Source: Lysinibacillus composti
GTDB taxonomy: Bacteria > Bacillota > Bacilli > Bacillales_A > Planococcaceae
DNA length: 64,000 nt
Assembly: GCF_016908465.1 (NCBI RefSeq)
Contig: NZ_JAFBDY010000001.1
Location: 186,001 to 250,000 of the forward strand
Direction: 5' to 3'
Of this stretch, positions 1-8,547 are shown in pieces; the stretch's first letter is position 1, and each line of letters opens with the position of its first letter. The translations under genes and the position numbers were made by a program. The notes beneath the pieces were generated by a model. It did no database searches, had not been told where the DNA came from, and was given only the letters and a program-made list of their open reading frames with translations.

Positions 1-1134
1 TTTGACATTCCAATGAATCAATTTGATAATCATTTATATATCCGTGAAGATGACGAATCTTTACATCATTTATTCCGTGTGACATCTGGTATTGATTCAA
101 TGGTATTAGGCGAAACTCAAATTCTTGGACAAGTTAAGAAAAGCTTTTTAGAAGCTCAAGAAATAGGTACGACTGGAACCATTTACAACCAACTGTTCAA
201 ACAAGCTGTAACATTTGCAAAACGTGCACATAACGATACAGCAATAGGTGAGAATGCGGTATCTGTTTCCTATGCAGCAGTGGAGTTAGCAAAAAAAATA
301 TTTGGCTCTCTTAAAAACAAACATGTTGCGATTTTAGGAGCAGGAAAAATGGGACAACTCGCTATTGAAAATTTATACGGTAATGGAGTTGGAAAAGTTA
401 CTGTAGTTAATCGTACATTTGAAAAAGCACATAAACTTGCCGAAAAGTTCAATGGCGATGCAAAATCAATGGAAGAGTTACAATGTACTTTGCTTGAAGC
501 GGACATCTTAATTAGTTCAACAGGTTCTACTGAATATGTAATTGATTATGAATTAATGCAATTCGTTGAACGTTTACGAAAAGGTAAGCCATTATTTATG
601 GTTGATATTGCTGTACCGCGTGACTTAGATCCTCGTATCGGTGATTTACCAAACGTCTTCTTATACGATATTGATGATTTACAAGGAATTGTAGAAGCAA
701 ATTTAGCAGAACGTGAAAATGCTGCAAGAGAGATTACTGAACTGATTGGACATGAAGTTGTTCAATTTAAAGAGTGGTTTGCAACACTTGGTGTAGTGCC
801 AGTAATTTCAGCACTACGAAAAAAAGCAAATCGAATTCAAGAAGAAACAATGACAAGCATTTTAAATAAAATGCCGGAATTAACTGAGCGTGAACGTAAA
901 ATTTTAAATAAGCATACGAAATCTATTATTAATCAGTTGCTGAAGGAGCCGATTCTTCAAGCGAAGGAAATGGCAAATGCCCCAAAAGCTGAACAGCAAC
1001 TTCAATTATTCCAACAAATTTTTGGAATAGAAGAAGAAGTTCAGGAAGAAGTCATTGTACAACATAATCGAGATAAAGAACGTGAAGAAAAAGCGACAAT
1101 TGATTCGGTTATAAATACAAATTTATCCTTTTAA
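1..1134 (+). CDS. hemA: Glutamyl-tRNA reductase, 5'-truncated by window edge
   Basis: Catalyses the NADPH-dependent reduction of glutamyl-tRNA to glutamate-1-semialdehyde, the first committed step of C5-pathway tetrapyrrole synthesis, in the cytosol. The reading frame is open from base 1, so the N-terminal catalytic part (including the nucleophilic Cys) lies outside; about 377 residues are visible. The conserved stretch [17 protein letters not shown] is present, followed by a Rossmann segment with ILGAGKMG and the C-terminal dimerisation helices. The tail carries an acidic and Lys/Arg-rich extension. It heads the hemAXCDBL cluster as in B. subtilis, but here a 145-base gap with a perfect hairpin separates it from hemX. 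In other bacilli HemA is feedback-controlled by haem and HemX; nothing in this sequence shows that directly. Confidence 0.96.
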   Translation, partial: FDIPMNQFDNHLYIREDDESLHHLFRVTSGIDSMVLGETQILGQVKKSFLEAQEIGTTGTIYNQLFKQAVTFAKRAHNDTAIGENAVSVSYAAVELAKKIFGSLKNKHVAILGAGKMGQLAIENLYGNGVGKVTVVNRTFEKAHKLAEKFNGDAKSMEELQCTLLEADILISSTGSTEYVIDYELMQFVERLRKGKPLFMVDIAVPRDLDPRIGDLPNVFLYDIDDLQGIVEANLAERENAAREITELIGHEVVQFKEWFATLGVVPVISALRKKANRIQEETMTSILNKMPELTERERKILNKHTKSIINQLLKEPILQAKEMANAPKAEQQLQLFQQIFGIEEEVQEEVIVQHNRDKEREEKATIDSVINTNLSF

Positions 1135-1149
1135 AAGGCAATAAATTAA

Positions 1150-1192
1150 GGCGTTTTCGTATCGGTATGATATTCTAAGATACGAAAACGCC
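1150..1192 (+). terminator. Perfect 14-bp hairpin between hemA and hemX
   Basis: GGCGTTTTCGTATC (1150-1163) is perfectly complementary to GATACGAAAACGCC (1179-1192), with a 15-base loop. Only a weak U-rich tail follows (tatttgtgttgtttctc), so it may be a partial terminator, an attenuator or an mRNA-processing/stability element that sets hemA apart from hemXCDBL. Confidence 0.6.
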
Positions 1193-1279
1193 TATTTGTG
1201 TTGTTTCTCTTTATCCAATTTTTGAGAAAGATTAAGTATTAGTAAAAGAAAAGTTGTAAAAGCTTAAGAAGGGTTGCAA

Positions 1280-2110
1280 ATGATGACAGAATTAGCAATG
1301 GCTAGGCTTTATGAAATCATGGTTGTCCTTTATGCAATTAGTATTGTTTTTTATTTTATTGATTATTTCTTTAAACAAGTAAAAATTCGTCGATTTGCAT
1401 TTTGGCTTGTTTCGATTGTCTGGGTTTTGCAAACTATATTTTTCTTATTATATATTTATGAAATTAAACGATTTCCAATTTTATCATTAACTGAGGGAAT
1501 CTATTTTTATGCATGGTTATTAATTTCTCTATCAATCATTTTACATTGTATTGTACGTGTTGATTTACCTGTGTTTTTTATAAATGTTTTAGGTTTCATT
1601 TTTGTTACCATCCATTTATTTGCCCCAAATAATGTTGAGCATCCAATGGTAGAATCACTTGTATCAGAAATGCTTGTAATTCATATTGCTTTTGCAATTA
1701 TTGCATACGCAGCATTTACATTGTCTTTTGTTTTTTCGGTCCTTTATTTAATAGTTTACCGAATTTTAAAAGAAAAGAAGTACTCTAGATTATGGTCGCG
1801 TTTACCAACCTTATATCAAACAAGTAATTGGATGTTTTACTCGTTAGTAATAGGCGTTCCTATAATTTTTGTTAGTTTATTATTAGGGTTGGAATGGGCA
1901 TTTATGACATTAGAAGGATTATCAATGCTTGATGTGAAAATATTGGGTTCGTTCGTGATTACAATTGCGTATTTCATCCTTCTTGTTTTGCATAAAAGTG
2001 GAAAATTAACCGGTTTAAACTTTGCATTAGCGCAAATTTATACCTTTTTATTAGTTATTATTAATTTCTTTTTAGGGAGTAAACTTTCCAACTTCCATTT
2101 ATGGTATTAG
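1280..2110 (+). CDS. hemX: HemX, CcsA/ResC-like membrane protein of the haem operon
   Basis: Integral membrane protein of the cytochrome c assembly (CcsA/CcmC) superfamily; in B. subtilis HemX lowers the amount of HemA protein. About 276 residues with roughly eight hydrophobic segments, the usual length. I place the start at the ATG at 1280, six bases after the Shine-Dalgarno GAAGGG at 1268-1273; an upstream in-frame TTG at 1274 would touch the SD and is unlikely. Second gene of the hem cluster, 18 bases before hemC. Family assignment rests on topology, the His-containing helices (for example MLVIHIAFAI) and position; the regulatory role is inferred from B. subtilis. Confidence 0.85.
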   Translation: MMTELAMARLYEIMVVLYAISIVFYFIDYFFKQVKIRRFAFWLVSIVWVLQTIFFLLYIYEIKRFPILSLTEGIYFYAWLLISLSIILHCIVRVDLPVFFINVLGFIFVTIHLFAPNNVEHPMVESLVSEMLVIHIAFAIIAYAAFTLSFVFSVLYLIVYRILKEKKYSRLWSRLPTLYQTSNWMFYSLVIGVPIIFVSLLLGLEWAFMTLEGLSMLDVKILGSFVITIAYFILLVLHKSGKLTGLNFALAQIYTFLLVIINFFLGSKLSNFHLWY

Positions 2111-2128
2111 CAGAAAGGTAGGTTCATC

Positions 2129-3061
2129 ATGAGAAAAATTATTGTTGGTTCTAGAAAAAGTAAATTAGCTTTAACTCAAACAAACTGGTTTATTAACGAA
2201 TTGAAAAATGCGGGAGTACCTTTTGAGTTTGAAGTAAAGGAAATTGTTACAAAGGGTGACAAAATATTAGATGTACAACTTTCAAAAGTCGGTGGAAAAG
2301 GTCTTTTTGTAAAAGAAATCGAACAAGCACTTTACAATAAAGAAATTGATTTTGCCGTACATTCAATGAAGGATATGCCTGCTGTATTACCTAAAGGATT
2401 AGTTATAGGCTGTATTCCCCCTCGTGAAGATGCGCGTGATGCATTCATTTCAAAAGGACATGTTAAATTCGCGGATCTTCCAAAAGGGGCTATAGTCGGT
2501 ACAAGTTCTCTACGTCGAAGCGCACAATTACTCCAAGCACGTCCAGATATTGAAATCAAATGGATACGTGGCAATGTTGATACTCGTTTAGCGAAACTTG
2601 AAAACGAAGATTTTGATGCAATTATATTAGCTGCTGCTGGACTTAAACGACTTGGTTGGAGTGAAGAAGTGGTTACCGAATTTATTGATATAGATCTTTG
2701 TCTTCCTGCAGTTGCTCAAGGATCACTAGGGATTGAATGTCGTGCTGATGATGAAGAATTGTTAGCAGAACTTACGAAGCTAACAGATCAAAGCACTTGG
2801 AATGAGGCCCATGCAGAGCGTGCGTTCTTAGCAGCAATGGATGGTGGTTGCCAGGTACCAATTGCAGGGTTTGCAAAAACTAATGGTGAGGAAATTACTC
2901 TTACAGGTTTAGTAGCAGCACCTGATGCATCTGTTATTTATAAAGAGTCTATTACAGGAACAAATCCGATTGAGTTAGGAAAAGAAGTAGCAGAGCTATT
3001 AACGAAGCAAGGGGCCTTTGACTTAATCCAAAAAGTAAAGGCTGAGCTTGATGCAAATTAA
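2129..3061 (+). CDS. hemC: Porphobilinogen deaminase (hydroxymethylbilane synthase)
   Basis: Polymerises four porphobilinogen units into hydroxymethylbilane using a dipyrromethane cofactor. The 310-residue length is standard. The N-terminal [14 protein letters not shown], the substrate-site segments VHSMKDMP and [11 protein letters not shown], and the cofactor-bearing Cys in [11 protein letters not shown] are all present. SD AGAAAGGTAGG lies upstream of ATG 2129. Its last codons overlap the start of hemD by 11 bases, implying coupled translation. Confidence 0.97.
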   Translation: MRKIIVGSRKSKLALTQTNWFINELKNAGVPFEFEVKEIVTKGDKILDVQLSKVGGKGLFVKEIEQALYNKEIDFAVHSMKDMPAVLPKGLVIGCIPPREDARDAFISKGHVKFADLPKGAIVGTSSLRRSAQLLQARPDIEIKWIRGNVDTRLAKLENEDFDAIILAAAGLKRLGWSEEVVTEFIDIDLCLPAVAQGSLGIECRADDEELLAELTKLTDQSTWNEAHAERAFLAAMDGGCQVPIAGFAKTNGEEITLTGLVAAPDASVIYKESITGTNPIELGKEVAELLTKQGAFDLIQKVKAELDAN

Positions 3062-3806
3062 ACCTTTAAGCGGTAAAACAATTGTTGTAACTGGTTCTGC
3101 TAGTACAACAACCGTTATAAATGAAATAGAAAGACTAGGTGGACAAGCTAAATTTTGTCCACTTATTGATACAAAAGAAATTATTGACGGCAATGATCAG
3201 AAATATTTAACGGATGTAAATCAATATAATTGGCTTATTTTCACTAGTAAAAATGCGGTTGAGGCATTTTGTAAAAAAATGAAGCGTTTAGGTATGAAAA
3301 GTTCGCAAATTCAAGTGAAAATTGCTGCGGTCGGTACAAAAACAGCAGAGTTATTGGAAGACAACGATCTATCAGTTAGTTTTATGCCTTCTGTCTATAG
3401 CGCGGATGTTTTTGTGAAGGAGTTTCCAATCATTGCGGGAGAACAACCTAAATGTTTATTCGTTCGTGGGAATCGGGCAAAGGATACGTTGAAAAACGGT
3501 CTACCCTTTGCGATTAAAGAGTGGACTGTCTATGAAACGAGAGAAAACTTTACCTCAATAAAACCCTTGATTGAATTGGTTCATACTACAACGAATCTCA
3601 TTATCATTTTTGCTAGTCCATCTGCAGTGGATGTTTATGCAAAGCATATTGCAATAGATGTTGGATGGGGACAAGTCAAATTCGCTAGTATTGGTCATAT
3701 TACTGCTGCTGCAATCAAAGATTACGGTGCAGAAGTTACATATATGCCTAAAGAATATACAATGAAGGCAGTAATTGAAGAAATAACAAAACGAGAGGAT
3801 GCTTAA
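3051..3806 (+). CDS. hemD: Uroporphyrinogen-III synthase
   Basis: Closes and inverts ring D of hydroxymethylbilane to give uroporphyrinogen III. The protein of about 251 residues is poorly conserved, as typical for HemD, but has the two-lobed pattern with [13 protein letters not shown] and [13 protein letters not shown], and a C-terminal [14 protein letters not shown]. The ATG at 3051 overlaps the hemC end by 11 bases; an in-frame TTG three bases upstream is possible. No independent strong SD is visible, which fits coupling to hemC. It is followed three bases later by hemB. Confidence 0.93.
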   Translation: MQIKPLSGKTIVVTGSASTTTVINEIERLGGQAKFCPLIDTKEIIDGNDQKYLTDVNQYNWLIFTSKNAVEAFCKKMKRLGMKSSQIQVKIAAVGTKTAELLEDNDLSVSFMPSVYSADVFVKEFPIIAGEQPKCLFVRGNRAKDTLKNGLPFAIKEWTVYETRENFTSIKPLIELVHTTTNLIIIFASPSAVDVYAKHIAIDVGWGQVKFASIGHITAAAIKDYGAEVTYMPKEYTMKAVIEEITKREDA

Positions 3807-3809
3807 CTA

Positions 3810-4790
3810 ATGACACAAGTAAATTTCCAAAGACATCGAAGACTTCGTTCTTCTGCAACTATGCGTGCTATGGTAAAAGAAACATATTTGCACAAAGAGG
3901 ATTTAATTTATGGTTTGTTTGTTGTTGAAGGCCAAAATATAAAACGTGAAGTACCTTCCATGCCAGGTGTTTGGCAACTTTCATTAGACCATTTAGAGGA
4001 AGAAATTAACGAAGTTGTTGAATTAGGTATTCCAGCAGTTATTCTCTTCGGTATTCCAATTGAAAAGGATGCTGTAGGTACGGGAGCATATCATGACCAC
4101 GGCATAATTCAAGAGGCGACTCGATTTATTAAAGAGCGCCACCCAGAATTACTTGTAATTGCTGACACTTGTCTATGCGAATATACTGACCATGGTCACT
4201 GTGGCCTAGTTGAAGGAGAAACAATCCTTAATGATCCATCATTAGATATATTAGCTCGCACAGCAGTATCACAAGCGCAAGCTGGTGCTGATATTATTGC
4301 TCCTTCAAATATGATGGATGGTTTCGTTGCTGCTATTCGTAAAGGTTTAGATGAAGCTGGTTTTGAAAATATTCCAATCATGTCTTACGGAGTAAAATAT
4401 GCTTCAGCATATTATGGTCCATTCCGTGACGCTGCAGATGGTGCACCTCAATTTGGTGACCGCAAAACATATCAGATGGACCCAGCTAATCGTTTAGAAG
4501 CATTCCGCGAAGCTGAATCAGATATTAACGAAGGGGCAGATATGATTATTATTAAACCTGCTCTTGCATATTTAGATATCATTCGTGATGTACGTAATAA
4601 CTATAACTTACCAATTATTGCATATAACGTTAGTGGTGAATATGCAATGGTAAAAGCAGCTGCTCAAAATGGTTGGATTGATGAGAAAAGTGTTGTACTT
4701 GAATCGTTATTAGGAATGAAACGTGCTGGAGCGGATATGATCTTAACTTATCATGCAAAAGATGTAGCTCGTTGGTTGGAGGAGAAATAA
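3810..4790 (+). CDS. hemB: Delta-aminolevulinic acid dehydratase (porphobilinogen synthase)
   Basis: Condenses two 5-aminolevulinate molecules to porphobilinogen. 326 residues, the normal length. The zinc-type metal site [14 protein letters not shown] and Schiff-base lysine segments [20 protein letters not shown] and [16 protein letters not shown] are present, so this is the Cys-rich zinc form. SD GAGGA is at the hemD end and the ATG follows the hemD stop by three bases. The hemL SD lies inside the end of this gene. Confidence 0.98.
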   Translation: MTQVNFQRHRRLRSSATMRAMVKETYLHKEDLIYGLFVVEGQNIKREVPSMPGVWQLSLDHLEEEINEVVELGIPAVILFGIPIEKDAVGTGAYHDHGIIQEATRFIKERHPELLVIADTCLCEYTDHGHCGLVEGETILNDPSLDILARTAVSQAQAGADIIAPSNMMDGFVAAIRKGLDEAGFENIPIMSYGVKYASAYYGPFRDAADGAPQFGDRKTYQMDPANRLEAFREAESDINEGADMIIIKPALAYLDIIRDVRNNYNLPIIAYNVSGEYAMVKAAAQNGWIDEKSVVLESLLGMKRAGADMILTYHAKDVARWLEEK

Positions 4791-4791
4791 T

Positions 4792-6084
4792 ATGCACCTA
4801 AATGATAAATCAGTTAAAGCATTCAAAGAAGCAGTTAATGTAATGCCAGGTGGGGTAAATAGCCCTGTTCGAGCATTTAAATCGGTTAATACAGATCCAA
4901 TTTTTATGGAATCAGGAAAAGGTGCCATTCTTAAAGATATCGATGGCAATGAATATATTGATTATGTACTTAGTTGGGGTCCTCTTATTTTAGGACATTC
5001 TCATCCGGATGTTGTAAAGGCTATTCAGGCACAAGCAGAAAAAGGGTCATCTTTTGGTGCACCAACTGAACTTGAAACAGAACTTGCACAATTAGTGATT
5101 GACCGTGTACCTTCTGTTGAAATGGTACGTTTTGTTTCTTCGGGAACAGAAGCAACAATGGCTGCTCTTCGATTAGCTCGTGGATACACTGGTCGTGACA
5201 TTATTTTAAAATTTGAAGGGTCTTATCATGGACATGGTGATTCCTTATTAATTAAGGCTGGTTCGGGTGTGGCTACTTTAGGTTTGCCAGATAGTCCTGG
5301 TGTACCTGCAGATATTGCGAAAAATACAATGACAGTTGCTTACAATGATTTAGAGGCGGTACAAGTTGTATTCGAAAAATATGGTCAAAATATTGCAGGA
5401 GTTATTGTGGAGCCAGTTGCAGGTAATATGGGAGTAGTGCCACCTAAACCGGGATTCTTAGAAGGATTACGTAAAGTAACAGAAGAAAATGGTGCCATTC
5501 TTATTTTCGATGAAGTTATGACTGGTTTCCGAGTAGATTACAATTGCGCTCAAGGTTACTTTGGAATTGATCCAGATTTAACTTGTTTAGGTAAAGTTGT
5601 TGGTGGTGGACTTCCTGTAGGTGCTTTTGCAGGTAAACGTGAATTAATGGAGAAAATCGCACCAGCTGGTCCAGTTTATCAAGCAGGTACACTGTCAGGT
5701 AACCCTCTTGCAATGACTGCTGGTATTGAAACACTTAGTCGTTTAACACCTGAAAATTATGAGTATTTCAAAAAACTAGGTGATCAATTAGAAGCAGGTT
5801 TCCGTGAGGCTGCAACTAAGTATAATATTCCTCATACAGTGAATCGTGCAGGTTCAATGATTGGCTTCTTCTTGACAAATGAAGATGTAACTGATTTTGC
5901 TTCGGCTAAAACTTCGGATTTAGAATTATTTGCTGAATATTTTAAATTGATGGCTGAAGAAGGGGTATACTTACCACCGTCTCAATTTGAAGGGTTATTT
6001 CTTTCTACTGCGCATACTGAAGAACACATTGCAAAAACTGTAGACGCATTCCATAATGTATTTGCAAAATTAGCTAGAAAGTAG
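4792..6084 (+). CDS. hemL: Glutamate-1-semialdehyde 2,1-aminomutase
   Basis: PLP enzyme that converts glutamate-1-semialdehyde, the HemA product, to 5-aminolevulinate. 430 residues, as usual for HemL. PNSPV-type N-terminus ([14 protein letters not shown]), [10 protein letters not shown], the cofactor Asp in [13 protein letters not shown] and the PLP-lysine segment [19 protein letters not shown] are present. The strong SD GGAGGAG overlaps the hemB end and the ATG is one base after the hemB stop. It closes the hem cluster; a terminator follows at 6113. Bacilli can carry a second paralogue (gsaB), but the operon position supports hemL. Confidence 0.97.
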   Translation: MHLNDKSVKAFKEAVNVMPGGVNSPVRAFKSVNTDPIFMESGKGAILKDIDGNEYIDYVLSWGPLILGHSHPDVVKAIQAQAEKGSSFGAPTELETELAQLVIDRVPSVEMVRFVSSGTEATMAALRLARGYTGRDIILKFEGSYHGHGDSLLIKAGSGVATLGLPDSPGVPADIAKNTMTVAYNDLEAVQVVFEKYGQNIAGVIVEPVAGNMGVVPPKPGFLEGLRKVTEENGAILIFDEVMTGFRVDYNCAQGYFGIDPDLTCLGKVVGGGLPVGAFAGKRELMEKIAPAGPVYQAGTLSGNPLAMTAGIETLSRLTPENYEYFKKLGDQLEAGFREAATKYNIPHTVNRAGSMIGFFLTNEDVTDFASAKTSDLELFAEYFKLMAEEGVYLPPSQFEGLFLSTAHTEEHIAKTVDAFHNVFAKLARK

Positions 6085-6112
6085 TTTTTTCACTATAATA
6101 AAATAATTTTCC

Positions 6113-6153
6113 GAGTGTCCTTTTCAATTAATAGAAGAGGGCACTCTTTTTTT
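6113..6153 (+). terminator. Rho-independent terminator of the hem operon
   Basis: GAGTGTCC (6113-6120) pairs with GGGCACTC (6139-6146), one G-U pair, and runs into eight T residues. Confidence 0.85.
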
Positions 6154-6181
6154 GCATACTTTAAAATGACAAGCATATTGT
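6154..6181 (+). promoter_or_regulatory. Possible sigma-E promoter for spoVID
   Basis: GCATACT (6154-6160) and CATATTGT (6174-6181), 13 bases apart, resemble the sigma-E (mother-cell) -35 and -10 elements. The site lies between the hem terminator and the spoVID SD. In B. subtilis spoVID is sigma-E dependent. The -10 match is partial (CATA and final T). Confidence 0.4.
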
Positions 6182-6201
6182 ATTTACGGGAGGGATGTCG
6201 T

Positions 6202-7668
6202 GTGCAAAATATTAATTGGGAAATGATGACACAATTTGTGTTCCCTGAGGACTTAGGAATTGTAGAGGAAGTTATCTCCGTAAATATAAAACCAAGATGG
6301 CAACAAGTTGAAACAGATGAGTCCGTTCGTTTAGTTGGAATTTATCATATTACTGCAGTTGTACGATTTAATCCAAGTCACCTACCACAGTATTGTGAAG
6401 GGACATTGATTGAACATTTAGAGTTTGATGGAAATGATGGTTATTTTGAGTATGCATTACCTTTAGAAGTTGATTTACCTAGAGAAAAAATTGCACAACT
6501 TAATAAACCTGAACTTTTTGTAAATGATGTGAATTTCTTCGTATATGATGGTTCAAGTTGTACGTTTAAATGGGAAACAAAATGTGTATATGAAGAAGCT
6601 GAGTCATTATTTGAACATCATCCTTCAGAACAACTAGCTTACGAACAACCTGTTTTTACAAGGCTAGAAACGGTCCAAAATACTGAGAGTAGTACAAGCA
6701 GCAGTAATAATAATCAAGCTTTTGAATTAAATAATAAGACAGAATTTATTGATGAACAAATTGAAGAGTATGACAATATTGACCCATCAATAGATAATAG
6801 TCTGGAAATTGATTATACAGCGTCATCTTTTGGAAATGAAACAGTAGAACAGATCCTAGAACCATCCGTTGGAAATGAAACAGTAGAACAGATCCTAGAA
6901 CCATCCGTTGTAAATGAAACAGTAGAAGAGATCCTAGAACCATCCGTTGTAAATGAAACAGTAGAAGAGACCCTAGAACCATCCGTTGTAAATGAAGCAG
7001 TAGAAGAGACCCTGGAGCCATCCGTTGTAAATGAAACAGTAGAAGAGACCCTGGAGCCATCCGTTGTAAATGAAACAGTAGAAGAGACCGTAGAGCCATC
7101 CTCTGTAAATGAAACAGTAGAAGAGACTCTAACGCCCTCTTTTACAACTGAAGAGGTAGAAGAGACCCTGGAGCCATCTTTTACAAATGAAACAATAGAT
7201 GAGAATGCAGAGCCGTCTATTGCAAAAGATTTAGACATTCAATACACTGAACCAAAACTAGACCAAGACATTGAACTTGAGTATACCGAGCCCAAATTAG
7301 ACCAAGACATTGAACTTGAGTATATTGAGCCAAAACTAGATCAAGAGCTTGAAATTCAGTATACACAACCAGAACGTGAAGAAGAATTAGAAATTCAATT
7401 CGCTGAGTCAAAACAAAATCATCAACACTTATTCAACTATCAAGCCCCGGTTGAATATGAACAAAATCATCTGTTGGATATTGAATATAATGAAGTTAAA
7501 ATCAATCAAAATGACATTGTTGAAATTATCGATGTAAAGGACTATTCATCTGAAGGTAAAGCAACAATTAATGTACCGTCTCCGTATGAACAAGATGATT
7601 TCTTCAGTGATTTATCAGAATCCTATACACTATTGGATTTACGTTCAAATAAAGTCAGTGAAGAATAG
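6202..7668 (+). CDS. spoVID: SpoVID-like spore coat assembly protein, repeat-rich, no LysM
   Basis: Mother-cell morphogenetic protein needed for the coat to encase the forespore. Start chosen at GTG 6202 behind SD GGGAGGG; sequence upstream in the same frame runs through the terminator and cannot be translated sensibly. The first ~130 residues form the SpoVID N-terminal beta-rich domain (FVFPEDLGIVEEVISVNIKP, VRLVGIYHITAVV, FEYALPLEVDLPREKI). The middle is very acidic and consists of ten 13-residue repeats (consensus VNETVEETLEPSV) followed by about five 13-residue units (IELEYTEPKLDQD). B. subtilis SpoVID ends in a LysM domain; here the C-terminus (FFSDLSESYTLLDLRSNKV) shows none, and no frameshifted LysM follows. 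Position after hemL matches B. subtilis, but ysxE, its usual partner, is not next to it (see 29636). Confidence 0.82.
   Translation: MQNINWEMMTQFVFPEDLGIVEEVISVNIKPRWQQVETDESVRLVGIYHITAVVRFNPSHLPQYCEGTLIEHLEFDGNDGYFEYALPLEVDLPREKIAQLNKPELFVNDVNFFVYDGSSCTFKWETKCVYEEAESLFEHHPSEQLAYEQPVFTRLETVQNTESSTSSSNNNQAFELNNKTEFIDEQIEEYDNIDPSIDNSLEIDYTASSFGNETVEQILEPSVGNETVEQILEPSVVNETVEEILEPSVVNETVEETLEPSVVNEAVEETLEPSVVNETVEETLEPSVVNETVEETVEPSSVNETVEETLTPSFTTEEVEETLEPSFTNETIDENAEPSIAKDLDIQYTEPKLDQDIELEYTEPKLDQDIELEYIEPKLDQELEIQYTQPEREEELEIQFAESKQNHQHLFNYQAPVEYEQNHLLDIEYNEVKINQNDIVEIIDVKDYSSEGKATINVPSPYEQDDFFSDLSESYTLLDLRSNKVSEE
6832..7221 (+). repeat. Ten tandem 39-bp units inside spoVID
   Basis: Ten consecutive 39-base units encode variants of VNETVEETLEPSV. 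The first two units are identical at protein level (GNETVEQILEPSV) and several inner units are nearly identical in DNA, whereas the last three have diverged. This gradient indicates recent unit duplication at the 5' side and middle. Confidence 0.95.
7231..7419 (+). repeat. Second array of ~39-bp units inside spoVID
   Basis: About five units encode IELEYTEPKLDQD-like 13-residue repeats; units two and three are nearly identical. The period equals that of the preceding array although the sequence is unrelated except for the acidic character. Confidence 0.88.
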
Positions 7669-7842
7669 ATAAGTAAATAATCCCAATAGAAGTAAGAATA
7701 AAAAGTCCCAAGTTGTCGGGAAAAATAATGTACGTAAACCTTGGAAGATTGTTAAAGGTAAAATAATACCTCTACAATAAAAGCGACATTTTCGAAGCCA
7801 AGGTGGCAATAACCAAGGATTGTAACTCTTACGTTTTTTCAT
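7645..7842 (-). CDS. Small hydrophobic protein of unknown function (65 aa)
   Basis: Not recognised. The protein starts with a basic, Pro/Trp-rich segment (KKRKSYNPWLLPPWLRK), has a C-x3-C pair (CRFYC) and ends in a hydrophobic stretch of about 20 residues ending LFFTDFI, so it is probably a single- or double-pass membrane protein. It has a good SD (AAGGGTG, spacing ~6) before the ATG at 7842 on the minus strand, which a chance frame would rarely have. Its 3' end overlaps the spoVID 3' end by 24 bases in convergent orientation, and its 5' side faces the valS leader. Next to a sporulation gene it might be a spore protein, but this is only a guess from context. Confidence 0.65.
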   Translation of the reverse strand: MKKRKSYNPWLLPPWLRKCRFYCRGIILPLTIFQGLRTLFFPTTWDFLFLLLLGLFTYLFFTDFI

Positions 7843-7871
7843 TTTTTACACCCTTTCATATTTGTTGTAAC

Positions 7872-7899
7872 TTGAAAACTGTTGATGTAATATTATAAT
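7872..7899 (+). promoter_or_regulatory. Sigma-A promoter of the valS leader
   Basis: TTGAAA (7872-7877), 16-base spacer, TATAAT (7894-7899). Transcription would start near 7905, giving a leader of about 640 bases before valS. Confidence 0.8.
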
Positions 7900-7911
7900 A
7901 TATAAACAGTT

Positions 7912-8018
7912 AAACTTTATTTTGCTTTTAAAAGAGTTAAATAAAGTTTTTGCCTTGTTTGGTGTCACAGATTTTTAAAGGAACAACTAAAATCTGAACG
8001 CAAATATGCCAAGGCAAA
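7912..8018 (+). promoter_or_regulatory. Extra structured domain upstream of the valS T-box
   Basis: Two hairpins lie between the promoter and the T-box Stem I. The first pairs AAACTTTATTT (7912-7922) perfectly with AAATAAAGTTT (7939-7949) and is followed by a short T run, so it might act as a weak terminator. The second is nested: TTTGCCTTG (7949-7957) with CAAGGCAAA (8010-8018), enclosing AGATTTT (7969-7975) with AAAATCT (7989-7995). They share base 7949, so the two may be alternative or stacked folds. Confidence 0.6.
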
Positions 8019-8024
8019 TTTAAA

Positions 8025-8430
8025 TAAGGATGCAATGAATAGGAAGAGTAAAATGCTTTTGCTTGCAAAAGAGAGGAAACGTTAGCTGAAAAGTTTCTGC
8101 AATGCAACCATTTGAACGTAGCCTACGAGCAGCTTTTGTGAACTAACAGTAACAAACGCCGGTTTACACCGTTATCGCAATGAGAGCCGAGAATACTCTT
8201 AAAATAAAGCCAGTAACTCTATACTTCAGTATATGTGTTGCTCGAAAGAACGCGACTCTAGATTAAGCGCTATGTAACCAAAATTAGAACAAAACGTTCT
8301 ATGGAACCAGTGCATTCATTTAGATCGCAATTGCCTTATTTTTTACATTCTCGGAATTAAAGGTGGTACCGCGAATAGATTAATCTAACTCCTTCGTCCT
8401 TTTATAGGCGAAAGGAGTTTTTTTATTTTA
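8025..8430 (+). promoter_or_regulatory. T-box riboswitch (tRNA-Val) controlling valS
   Basis: The leader shows Stem I with the GGAAGAGTA element (8042-8050) and the AGAGAGG/AGCTGAAA distal motif; the specifier codon is probably GTA (Val) at 8118-8120 in the context GAAC-GTA. The T-box sequence AAAGGTGGTACCGCG is at 8359-8373. A terminator hairpin (ACTCCTTCG ... CGAAAGGAGT followed by T7) spans 8388-8427. Uncharged tRNA-Val is expected to stabilise the antiterminator and allow valS expression. Confidence 0.95.
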
Positions 8431-8547
8431 TTTAGTTAAATACGTAGTACGATGTCTAAAATGAATGCGTCTTACTCAATTTGCTGCTACCTAAATAATT
8501 CTATTGCTAGCGAAAGCTATTGCTTTAAATAAAGGGAGGAACTTAAT

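Noticed and set aside
6124-6201. N-terminal extension of SpoVID upstream of GTG 6202
   Set aside because: It would be read from the terminator hairpin and has no SD; the GTG has GGGAGGG at the right distance.
6746-7238. Long minus-strand frames opposite the spoVID repeats
   Set aside because: Repeats without stop codons in one frame give open frames in others; low-complexity products without SD.
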